The notes under the pieces were generated by a model. It did not search any database, was not told where the DNA came from, and saw nothing but the letters and a program-made list of their open reading frames with translations. The position numbers and the translations under genes are program-made. Shown in pieces: positions 1 to 5,303 of a DNA stretch of 8,016 nt. The stretch is from Clostridiales bacterium (lineage in GTDB: Bacteria > Bacillota > Clostridia > Oscillospirales > Acutalibacteraceae), in contig JAAZFZ010000306.1 in NCBI GenBank assembly GCA_012511485.1, positions 1-8,016 on the forward strand, written 5' to 3'. Each line of letters opens with the position of its first letter. Positions within the stretch are counted from its first letter, which is position 1.

Positions 1-1103
1 CCCGCTTTGTAGAGCCTTGTGGCCTGCTGTTTGAAATCACCGTCAGGCACATACTTCATAATGATGCGCTTTGGCACAACGGTGAACAGATTTTCTCTGT
101 CGGCAACGGTATATTCATCGGTTTTGCCGTAAATATAGTCATCTACAATCCATTTGACGGTGTTGAAGCCGCTGCCTGTGACATAGAAGTTGCTGCGCCC
201 CAGACGAACATTTATTTCAAAGAATTTATACTTACCGTCCCTGCTGTCGTATTTAATATCAAAATTCGCAAAGCCAACATAGCCGATATGCTCAAGGAAT
301 TTTGTTGCGGTTGCGACTATTTCGGGGTTTACTTCATTGATTATTGCAACAGGGTTACCGATAGCTGTTGGAGTATGGTCCTCAAGAAGTGTTCTGCCCA
401 GGGATGCAAATTTAACCTTTGAATTGCGGTCACAGTAACAGGTAAGCAGCCTCCTGTTTGTGTCATCGCCCGGAACGCAGTCCTGAATAAGGAATTTATA
501 GTTATATGACGATTTCTCTACCCTATCCATCATTTCCCTAAGGCTTTCTTCATCCTTGAAACGAAAAACCTTTTTCTTGCCCTCAAACTTTGCGTAGTGA
601 TACATTGCGCTGTTTGCGGGCTTTGCAATAACTGGGTAATCAAAGTCAAATTCAAAGTCATTCTCCCCGCCGCAAGTATAGACATAGGTTTTCGGATAAT
701 CAATGCCAAGCTCTTCGCAAATTTCATAGAACTTATCCTTGAGAACAATTTGGTTGAGCAGCTGCTCGTCTATATACGGTACAACATAGTATGGGCTTAA
801 AACCTCTTTATTTTCAATAAGCGCACGGACATACCAATCCCCGCAGCCCAGAACAATCAGCTTCTTTTTGCCCTCGAACTCCTTGCCGACCTCGATAAGC
901 TTTTCGATTAATACCTCTCTTTTGTCAAAGTTTTCATAGACTCTGTTTTCTATAATTTCACTGTTTGCGATTATTGCCGCCTTTGCCATGCTCAGCACTA
1001 GGGATTTTATGCCGTATTCCTCATGAAAGCTCCTCGCAAGGCTGTAGGCAGTGATATCCGCACCCAGAATAACAGGCAAAAATTCTTTCTCTTTCAACTC
1101 CAT
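1..1103 (-). CDS. ATP-grasp amide ligase, D-aspartate ligase-like (partial, C-terminus off the left edge)
   Basis: A continuous minus-strand reading frame of 367 codons starts at ATG 1103-1101 and is still open at the window edge. The N-terminus (residues about 9-26, LPVILGADITAYSLARSF) and the middle (YIDEQLL, then FYEICEELGIDYPKTY near 110-140) resemble, from memory, the Enterococcus D-aspartate ligase family. That family attaches D-Asp to the lysine side chain of peptidoglycan precursors in the cytoplasm. ATP-grasp marks are visible: VIAKPANS with the ATP-binding Lys161, a hinge-like IQDCVPGDD at 206-214, and FEINVRLGRS with metal-ligand candidates Glu296 and Asn298. The start is supported by AGAAGG at 1117-1112, 8 nt upstream, and a near-consensus promoter. 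It is transcribed separately from the phosphoesterase operon behind it, which has its own terminator. The ATP-grasp fold is secure; the D-Asp substrate is inferred, and another carboxylate-amine ligase activity is possible. Confidence 0.85.
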   Translation of the reverse strand, partial: MELKEKEFLPVILGADITAYSLARSFHEEYGIKSLVLSMAKAAIIANSEIIENRVYENFDKREVLIEKLIEVGKEFEGKKKLIVLGCGDWYVRALIENKEVLSPYYVVPYIDEQLLNQIVLKDKFYEICEELGIDYPKTYVYTCGGENDFEFDFDYPVIAKPANSAMYHYAKFEGKKKVFRFKDEESLREMMDRVEKSSYNYKFLIQDCVPGDDTNRRLLTCYCDRNSKVKFASLGRTLLEDHTPTAIGNPVAIINEVNPEIVATATKFLEHIGYVGFANFDIKYDSRDGKYKFFEINVRLGRSNFYVTGSGFNTVKWIVDDYIYGKTDEYTVADRENLFTVVPKRIIMKYVPDGDFKQQATRLYKA

Positions 1104-1138
1104 TAATTTGACCTTCTTATAGTATTATCGTTTTGTGT

Positions 1139-1167
1139 AGTATATCGCTAAAAGTATTATTTGTCAA
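1139..1167 (-). promoter_or_regulatory. Sigma-A-type promoter of the ATP-grasp ligase gene
   Basis: Read on the minus strand, a perfect -35 TTGACA (1167-1162), a 17-nt spacer and TATACT (1144-1139) form an almost ideal vegetative promoter. Transcription would begin near 1132, giving a leader of about 30 nt with the AGAAGG ribosome site of the ligase gene. Confidence 0.85.
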
Positions 1168-1367
1168 TATATGTATGGGCATGAGGGCTATTGGCCACTA
1201 CATTTTCAACTCCAGAATTAATATAATATTTGACATTAGGAAACGGATTTATTCCGTATTCCGTAATACTAAAAGTCGTTACATTACCCTGCTGTGTTGT
1301 TGTGAGGGAATGAAACTGCCTTACAGTTCAAGTGAAAGCGAAATGCTTGCTTAATGAACGAAATAAT

Positions 1368-1409
1368 AATACCCGCTAAAGGCTCAATTCCTTTTTGCGG
1401 GTATTTTTT
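1368..1409. terminator. Rho-independent terminator after the phosphoesterase operon, probably bidirectional
   Basis: The outer arms AATACCCGC (1368-1376) and GCGGGTATT (1397-1405) pair perfectly, and an inner AAAGG/CCTTT extends the stem. On the plus strand a T6 run follows (1404-1409). On the minus strand the hairpin is followed by the weaker T-rich ATTATTATTT. It lies 22 bp past the stop codon of the minus-strand phosphoesterase, so ending that operon is its likely job. Confidence 0.8.
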
Positions 1410-1431
1410 GCAAAGCTATCTTAAACCGGTT

Positions 1432-2352
1432 TTATGGGACAGGAACCAGGTCATCATTTCTATTATTGTTAAAAAAGCTCGCCAATGGTCTAGGACCCCC
1501 GAGAACCTCTCTGGATGCAAATAATGCGCCGTCCTCCCTGATTTCGTATTTCCATTTTACAAGCAATATCATACCGTGATTGATTTCAATGCAGGTTACT
1601 CCTCTGGGCTCGACGCAGCTGCCTGAATTGAAATAGGGCGCTTCACCCTCCTTAGGGAAATTTGGCTTATGCGTATGGCCTGCGATTACGGGTGAATTAT
1701 TGTCCGCCCATTCAATGAGGTGTTTTTCAACGCTCCTTCTTTTCTTGTAATTGTGAGAGGCATTTGTCGGGTCCCTGAAGCCCAGAGATTCAAAGGGTCT
1801 CCATAAATACCTAACCATTACTCTTGTTAGTCTCCATACATCATAGTTAACAAAATCAGCCTGATTGCCGTGAATTACAAAAAACTCCCTGTCGCTTCCG
1901 TTATATTTCAAAGCAAGCGCCTCATAAAAAACGACATCCAGCTCATTGTCCTCTCCGCAGTTCTCCGCATTTTCAAAATATCGCTCTACACAGGTGGCGT
2001 TTTTTTTAAACCTTTTGACCATGTCGTGGTTACCGAACAATAAATACAACCTGTTGCTTTTATAAAACTGCGACAAAAGCCTGAAGACTCCCGGGTGTGC
2101 ATTGACTACAACCGAAAGCCTCTTGTTCTCCCACAGTTCATCACCATCTCCGGCTTCAATATAAGTATAGCCGTAGTAGTAATAGCACTTCAGAGCGTAA
2201 TAATACAAGTTTTCATTTCTTGCAAAGTTATCCGTATTACTTCCGTCACCCCTGTGGCAGTCGCTGAATATCACAATTCTCGACTGGTCATTGATATTGA
2301 CCCTGGTGGCAATTTCAAATAGCTCTGAGAGTCGTCTGTTATACATGCTCAT
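1432..2352 (-). CDS. Calcineurin-like metallophosphoesterase
   Basis: The product has about 306 residues and the full set of metallophosphoesterase metal-binding motifs. Numbered from the alternative GTG at 2355, these are SDCHRGD (Asp32, His34), AGDGDELW (Asp70), FGNHD (Asn109, His110), VIHGNQAD (His162) and AGHTHKP (His227, His229). Such enzymes use a two-metal centre to hydrolyse phosphoesters. The layout recalls the UDP-diacylglucosamine pyrophosphohydrolase/phosphodiesterase branch, but a lipid A role is unlikely in a Gram-positive and the substrate is unknown. No signal peptide or membrane segment is seen, so it is cytoplasmic. I chose the ATG at 2352 because it shares one base with the upstream stop (TGATG) and sits behind AGGTGAAAGG. 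GTG at 2355 and ATG at 2346 are alternatives. It is the second gene of an operon and is very likely translationally coupled. Confidence 0.88.
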   Translation of the reverse strand: MSMYNRRLSELFEIATRVNINDQSRIVIFSDCHRGDGSNTDNFARNENLYYYALKCYYYYGYTYIEAGDGDELWENKRLSVVVNAHPGVFRLLSQFYKSNRLYLLFGNHDMVKRFKKNATCVERYFENAENCGEDNELDVVFYEALALKYNGSDREFFVIHGNQADFVNYDVWRLTRVMVRYLWRPFESLGFRDPTNASHNYKKRRSVEKHLIEWADNNSPVIAGHTHKPNFPKEGEAPYFNSGSCVEPRGVTCIEINHGMILLVKWKYEIREDGALFASREVLGGPRPLASFFNNNRNDDLVPVP

Positions 2353-3356
2353 CACCTTTCACCTGAATCTCGCTCAAAACTGCCAAAGAAATCCTGCTGC
2401 TTGCCCATTTGTAGCGCACGGTCAAGCAACCTTGAATCTTCTGAATACAAAGCGTTGAGCTTTTGCGGCATTGTCGGATATTTATCTGTAATTCTTTTGT
2501 ATGCCCTGCACAATTCTCTGTTCTTCATTTGAGTCAATCTGTCGGTAAAAGCCGTTCTTGAGATGGGCTGAGATGTATGAGGTTTATCAAAAAAAATAGA
2601 AACTATGGTTTTTGTAACACTATATTCCGACTGTGTGTAGCCGGCTTGCGCAAGCCCTTGTAAAAATGCGTTGCGCTGTATATAGCCGTTAAATGCAATA
2701 TTGACACGGAGTGAAAGCTCCTCAGGCTGCGAAAATTCGCCCAGCAAAAAGCCAGTAAGCCACCAATGCCTGTCATTCCTGCGCATTATCGGCTTTTTAT
2801 TCCTAAAAAGTGTGAATGACATTGGCAGCATTTCACTGTTCTGTGCGCTTTTGAAATGCACCATGTCAAAATCATCAATTTCCTTATCTTCCTTGTCGAT
2901 GTTATAAATGCCGACCTCGGCTCCCGTAGTCATTCCATACTGACCCTTCCAAAACTCTATGAGCCAGTATTTTTTGTTGTATTCAAAATAAATCGGCTCG
3001 CAGTCAATTATCATGCTCAGCGGTGCTGCCGCCTCATCAAAGAGCCTGCAGTAGCCGTGTTTCCTTTGCCAAGCATTTTTTATTGAGTAGAAAACATTCT
3101 GTTCCTCCATACAGGCAAAACCAAAGGGCTCGAGCTTATCATTGAGCTCTGCAATGCTCATGCCGAAGTATCCATCAGAGCCCTCGCCTCCCTTGCGCCT
3201 TCTTCGAGAAAGCAGAAACACGGTAAGCAGGAGCACAAGCGCAGCGGCAGCAATTATCAGAATAATCGTCCATTTTCTGTTTAAATTGCCAATGCTTATC
3301 TGCGCCGCAGTTATATTTATTTCATACAGGAAATTATTAAAATATCGAAAAAACAA
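2352..3356 (-). CDS. Single-pass membrane protein with DUF4474-like domain
   Basis: This 334-residue protein of unknown function has one strong transmembrane helix at about 29-50, followed at once by RRRRK, so the large C-terminal part should be cytoplasmic. Residues about 64-155 carry a conserved-looking block, including YSIKNAW, GYCRLFDEAAAP, DCEPIYFEY and WLIEFWKGQYGMTTGAEVG. I associate this block with DUF4474, a domain of Firmicutes with no known activity; the assignment is from memory. The C-terminal third is soluble and unrecognised. The start is TTG at 3356, chosen because GGGGGG at 3368-3363 sits 6 nt upstream; the next in-frame ATG lies well beyond the transmembrane helix. It is the first gene of a two-gene operon with the metallophosphoesterase, and TGATG at the junction suggests matched synthesis. 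I see no clear promoter close upstream. Confidence 0.82.
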   Translation of the reverse strand: MFFRYFNNFLYEINITAAQISIGNLNRKWTIILIIAAAALVLLLTVFLLSRRRRKGGEGSDGYFGMSIAELNDKLEPFGFACMEEQNVFYSIKNAWQRKHGYCRLFDEAAAPLSMIIDCEPIYFEYNKKYWLIEFWKGQYGMTTGAEVGIYNIDKEDKEIDDFDMVHFKSAQNSEMLPMSFTLFRNKKPIMRRNDRHWWLTGFLLGEFSQPEELSLRVNIAFNGYIQRNAFLQGLAQAGYTQSEYSVTKTIVSIFFDKPHTSQPISRTAFTDRLTQMKNRELCRAYKRITDKYPTMPQKLNALYSEDSRLLDRALQMGKQQDFFGSFERDSGER

Positions 3357-3448
3357 TACTATCCCCCCTTATTAAGCAAGGTTTTGGCCTAATACAATTT
3401 ATTCCGAGAGGGATATAAAGGTTCTGGATTAATTAATACGACAAGGCA

Positions 3449-3491
3449 GGGGCCGTATCAAACCACCGAGGCGGATGGTCGATACGGCCCC
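3449..3491. other. GC-rich two-part hairpin in a divergent intergenic spacer
   Basis: GGGGCCGTATC (3449-3459) and GATACGGCCCC (3481-3491) are perfect 11-bp arms. Between them ACCA/TGGT and CCG/CGG can pair further, closing on a 3-nt loop. There is no T tract on either side, so it is not a normal terminator. It lies between two diverging genes, where no terminator is expected. It could be a cruciform-type regulatory site, a structured RNA if transcribed, or a leftover foldback element. Confidence 0.6.
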
Positions 3492-3524
3492 TAAAATTAA
3501 TGAAAATATACTTTTTGTGCGAAT

Positions 3525-3556
3525 AAAAGTGTGTTTCGAACCTGTTTAACACTTTT
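3525..3556. promoter_or_regulatory. Candidate operator: inverted repeat over the -35 box
   Basis: AAAAGTGT (3525-3532) and ACACTTTT (3549-3556) are perfect inverted repeats with 16 nt between them. The right arm overlaps the -35 element of the downstream promoter, a placement typical of a repressor site. The regulator is unknown. Confidence 0.4.
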
Positions 3557-3574
3557 CTGATATTTGAATATAAT
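3546..3574 (+). promoter_or_regulatory. Promoter of the small membrane protein gene
   Basis: TTAACA (3546-3551), a 17-nt spacer and a perfect TATAAT (3569-3574) predict a start near 3581 and a 50-nt leader to the ATG at 3631. AAAGGA (3614-3619) is the ribosome site. Confidence 0.75.
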
Positions 3575-3630
3575 GCATTGAATCGACTGGCTGATATAGT
3601 ATTATTCTTCACGAAAGGATTTGAATCTAT

Positions 3631-4092
3631 ATGATTTGTAAGTTCAAGCATTTGCATCTGTGCGTAAAAATCGGAATAATTGCTGCAGCAATTGCAATTG
3701 CTCTGATTGTGCTGGCTTTCTTTATTTTCCCCTTATCAATAAGTGTCGGTCTGGTTGCATTAGGAGCCTTCCTGCTGGTTTCAAGCTTGCTGCTCATATG
3801 TAAAAACAAGCTGATTTCGGCAATAAATACTGTCGGTCTGATTCTGGTGGGCATAGCGATTGCGCTTGCCTCTTTTGCAATGATTTTTGCAGCGGGTGAT
3901 GTTTCGGCAATTATTTGCACAACATTTTTGAGCCTGATACCCGGAATCGGCTTCATAGTGCCGGTTATTCTGATTTCTGTTGCTGCTTTGGCGTTATTCA
4001 TCCCCGGCATAATTTTGACATTTAAGCGATGCAAGAAAAAGGACAGAATCTGCCGCAAAATAAAAAAGCCGCACGATAAATGCAGCGATTGA
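3631..4092 (+). CDS. Small four-helix membrane protein of unknown function
   Basis: The 153-residue product is almost entirely hydrophobic, with predicted membrane spans at about 12-33, 36-57, 63-88 and 107-131. A short, strongly basic tail (KRCKKKDRICRKIKKPHDK, from 132) should lie in the cytoplasm. Cysteines at 3, 11, 57, 95, 133, 141 and 151 are more than expected for so small a protein. I do not recognise a family. Translation is supported by AAAGGA 11 nt before the ATG, a strong promoter at 3546-3574 and a plus-strand terminator downstream, making a complete one-gene unit. The opposite strand is also open over this stretch, but it lacks a promoter or ribosome site and reads as a shadow. 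Confidence 0.75.
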   Translation: MICKFKHLHLCVKIGIIAAAIAIALIVLAFFIFPLSISVGLVALGAFLLVSSLLLICKNKLISAINTVGLILVGIAIALASFAMIFAAGDVSAIICTTFLSLIPGIGFIVPVILISVAALALFIPGIILTFKRCKKKDRICRKIKKPHDKCSD

Positions 4093-4117
4093 CCTGACAT
4101 AAATAATTTAGGCACAT

Positions 4118-4193
4118 AAAAAAGCCGCCCTAAAGGGAGTTCGTCAAATGGATTTACAAGTAAATATTTGACCGACTCTCTTCAAGCGGATTT
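4118..4193 (-). terminator. Long-stem terminator of the HAD hydrolase gene
   Basis: AAAGCCGC (4121-4128) pairs with GCGGATTT (4186-4193) with one mismatch. Inside, 16-nt arms at 4134-4149 and 4166-4181 pair with only one true mismatch, and ATTTAC/GTAAAT (4152-4157/4160-4165) closes the tip. On the minus strand the structure ends in GGCGGC followed by T6 (4123-4118), fitting termination of the hydrolase transcript. The stem is unusually long for a terminator. Confidence 0.65.
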
Positions 4194-4201
4194 CATAAGT
4201 T

Positions 4202-4246
4202 AAGACAACACTTAAGGGTTAAACCTTTCGTGTGGTCTTTCTTTTT
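4202..4246 (+). terminator. Rho-independent terminator of the small membrane protein gene
   Basis: AAGACAACAC (4202-4211) pairs with GTGTGGTCTT (4230-4239) with one mismatch, and AAGG/CCTT pair within, closing on a GTTAAA loop. A plus-strand T-rich tail (4238-4246) follows. The minus strand has no comparable T run, so it acts on rightward transcripts. Confidence 0.75.
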
Positions 4247-4269
4247 ACATTTATTTTTTACATGAGTAG

Positions 4270-4923
4270 TCAATCTAAAAACCTTGTGAAATCCTCTACT
4301 GTATCAAAATAATAATCACTGTTTTTTCTCATGTATTGTGCAATCCGAGGCACAGTGTTCGACCAGCCGGCATATACGAACTGCACACCGCAAGCCTTTG
4401 CCATATCAAGGCCGGGCTTGAGGTCGTCAACCATAATCAGCTCGTTTGGCTGCAATTCCAGAATACGCATTATTTCCCGTAAAGGATAAGGGTTGGGCTT
4501 TCGCTTATCTTGTCCAACCTCCCCGCCGAAAACAATATCCGGCTCTATGCCGAAATGAGCCATATAGTCCCTTTTAATAATTTCACTGCTTGAATGTGAA
4601 ACAACACAGATTTTACCTCCCTCGTCCTTTTGCCGCCGGATTATTCTTTCAAGCCCCGCAAAATAATCGGGTATGCAGTTCTTTATTGTGTCCTGCCAAA
4701 TGGCGAGCTGAATTTCGCCCTCCTCTTTGGTGAATTTCAGAATTTCGGTGCAGAGAGCGAAAAAGCCCGGCTCAAAGCTATACATTGTGTATTCCTCGAG
4801 CGAAATTTTTATTTGCGGGCGAAGCTTTTCCAAAGCTTTAATAAAAGCGGGGAAATGTATTTCGGGCGTGCTGTTAACTACAGTATCGTCATGGTCAAAA
4901 ACCAAGCATTTATATTTGAGCAT
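4270..4923 (-). CDS. HAD-superfamily hydrolase (phosphatase-like)
   Basis: The 217-residue cytoplasmic protein shows the four HAD signatures in order: VFDHDDTV with nucleophile Asp10 and acid/base Asp12; VVSHSSS with Ser109; QDKRKPNPYP with the motif III lysine near 140-142; and MVDDLKPGLD with Asp166/Asp167 for magnesium. The segment from 15 to 95 is a helical cap, as in the phosphoglycolate phosphatase/beta-phosphoglucomutase subgroup, so a small phosphorylated metabolite is the likely substrate. Which one cannot be told from sequence. The start ATG (4923) has AAAAGGA about 8 nt upstream. It is a single-gene unit, convergent with the small membrane protein gene and divergent from the ilv leader, and nothing ties it to branched-chain metabolism except position. 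Confidence 0.88.
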   Translation of the reverse strand: MLKYKCLVFDHDDTVVNSTPEIHFPAFIKALEKLRPQIKISLEEYTMYSFEPGFFALCTEILKFTKEEGEIQLAIWQDTIKNCIPDYFAGLERIIRRQKDEGGKICVVSHSSSEIIKRDYMAHFGIEPDIVFGGEVGQDKRKPNPYPLREIMRILELQPNELIMVDDLKPGLDMAKACGVQFVYAGWSNTVPRIAQYMRKNSDYYFDTVEDFTRFLD

Positions 4924-4948
4924 TAAATCAGTCCTTTTCTAAAAATAT

Positions 4949-4976
4949 AGTATATCCGCTTTAAGCTAACATTCTA
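4949..4976 (-). promoter_or_regulatory. Possible promoter of the HAD hydrolase gene
   Basis: On the minus strand TATACT (4954-4949) is a good -10 at a suitable distance from the start codon. The -35 at 16 nt spacing, TAGAAT (4976-4971), matches the consensus at only three of six bases. Confidence 0.35.
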
Positions 4977-5056
4977 CAGCATAAATACTCATTCGTAAAG
5001 CAAAACGCGGTTAAAAGCACACTTTTCAAAAGAAATCAGCTGTAAAATGTACATTT
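4969..5056. repeat. Inverted repeat pair and 12-bp palindrome upstream of the ilv promoter
   Basis: ACATTCTACAGC (4969-4980) and GCTGTAAAATGT (5039-5050) are complementary at 11 of 12 positions across 58 nt. The right copy overlaps a perfect palindrome, AAATGTACATTT (5045-5056). They lie between the divergent hydrolase gene and the ilv promoter and could be regulator sites. In AT-rich DNA some such matches arise by chance. Confidence 0.3.
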
Positions 5057-5089
5057 GAAAAAAAATAATATTTTATTCTAACAAAACAC

Positions 5090-5119
5090 TTGACAAAACA
5101 TATTTGCATATGTTATTTT
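5090..5119 (+). promoter_or_regulatory. ilv operon promoter
   Basis: A perfect TTGACA (5090-5095) is followed after 18 nt by TATTTT (5114-5119), with TG at 5111-5112 giving an extended -10. The predicted start is near 5126, about 22 nt before the first leader peptide. Confidence 0.75.
5097..5114. promoter_or_regulatory. Candidate operator in the ilv promoter spacer
   Basis: AACATAT (5097-5103), TTGC, and ATATGTT (5108-5114) form an 18-bp inverted repeat with perfect 7-bp arms. It fills the spacer between -35 and -10, the position of many repressor sites. The binding protein is unknown. Confidence 0.4.
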
Positions 5120-5128
5120 CAGAATACT
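5114..5128. promoter_or_regulatory. CodY-box-like sequence over the ilv -10/start region
   Basis: TATTTTCAGAATACT matches the CodY consensus AATTTTCWGAAAATT at 12 of 15 positions. CodY is a branched-chain amino acid- and GTP-responsive repressor of ilv genes in many low-GC Firmicutes, so site and target agree. It is not known whether this organism encodes CodY. Confidence 0.4.
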
Positions 5129-5147
5129 AATTTTCGGATGGCGTAAA

Positions 5148-5231
5148 ATGTTGTACGCTTTTATCGGCATTGTCGTACTAGTCAGCATTATCGTTATTAA
5201 CGATAGTGCCATTTTGCGTTATGCTGAATAA
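5148..5231 (+). CDS. ilv attenuator leader peptide (27 aa, Ile/Val/Leu-rich)
   Basis: This 27-codon ORF sits 22 nt after the predicted transcription start. GGATGG (5136-5141) lies 6 nt before its ATG. Thirteen residues are Ile, Val or Leu, and ten of the twelve at positions 6-17 (IGIVVLVSIIVI) are branched-chain. A stop codon at 5229-5231 follows, then a strong terminator hairpin before ilvB. This is the arrangement of leader peptides whose translation senses charged tRNA supply. When Ile-, Val- or Leu-tRNA is short, the ribosome stalls in this run; when supply is ample, it reaches the stop and covers the antiterminator segment. The peptide itself probably has no other role. Hydrophobicity alone could suggest a small membrane peptide, but the RNA folding around it strongly favours a leader. 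Confidence 0.85.
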   Translation: MLYAFIGIVVLVSIIVINDSAILRYAE

Positions 5232-5276
5232 GGGTATTGAAGTATTAACCCCCTTGCAGCAAACGCTGCAAGGGGG
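5183..5276 (+). promoter_or_regulatory. Ribosome-mediated attenuator: pause, antiterminator and terminator segments
   Basis: Four segments can be traced. Segment 1, CAGCAT (5183-5188), lies inside the branched-chain codon run. It pairs with ATGCTG (5221-5226), stacking on an inner hairpin TATCGTT/AACGATA (5189-5205). Segment 2 (5223-5234: GCTG, AAT, AAGGG) can instead pair with CCCTT and CAGC of segment 3 (5251-5260), giving a 9-bp antiterminator with a small internal loop. Segment 3 (5249-5260) otherwise pairs with segment 4 (5265-5276) in the terminator. A stalled ribosome would hide segment 1 and favour 2:3 (read-through). A ribosome at the stop codon would cover segment 2 and favour 3:4 (termination). 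The pairings are read directly from the sequence; the regulatory outcome is inferred from the classic his/ilv/trp model. Confidence 0.8.
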
Positions 5277-5288
5277 TTTTAGTTTTTT
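5249..5288 (+). terminator. Attenuator terminator upstream of ilvB
   Basis: CCCCCTTGCAGC (5249-5260) and GCTGCAAGGGGG (5265-5276) form a perfect 12-bp stem on an AAAC tetraloop. Flanking AA/TT can add two pairs. TTTTAGTTTTTT (5277-5288) follows. It lies inside the ilv leader, after the first leader peptide and about 195 nt before ilvB, so it must be bypassed for operon expression. Confidence 0.95.
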
Positions 5289-5303
5289 AACGGGAGGCGA
5301 GAA

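Larger units (their letters stand above)
1104..1431. other. Intergenic region, 328 bp, no convincing gene
   Basis: This gap separates the phosphoesterase stop from the ligase start. It holds the ligase promoter and ribosome site at its left end and a terminator hairpin at 1368-1409. Between them I see only AT-rich sequence, a TATAAT at 1222-1227 without a good -35, and a small hairpin ACGGA-TTTAT-TCCGT around 1243-1257. Plus-strand reading frames here have no credible ribosome site. Confidence 0.6.

Noticed and set aside
1133..1354. 73-codon plus-strand ORF, and its 14-codon end starting at ATG 1312
   Set aside because: It starts with TTG without a ribosome site, overlaps the ligase promoter, has no recognisable composition and only happens to precede a terminator hairpin.
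3384..3412. Minus-strand promoter TTGTAT-N17-TAATAA for the DUF4474-like gene
   Set aside because: The implied start would fall on or beside the ribosome site, leaving almost no leader, so the match is probably chance.
3433..3657. 74-codon minus-strand ORF in the divergent spacer
   Set aside because: It runs through the GC hairpin and the plus-strand promoter and has no ribosome site.
3627..4115. 162-codon minus-strand ORF opposite the small membrane protein
   Set aside because: No promoter or ribosome site precedes it. The plus-strand gene has promoter, ribosome site, coherent membrane topology and terminator, so this is a complementary-strand shadow.
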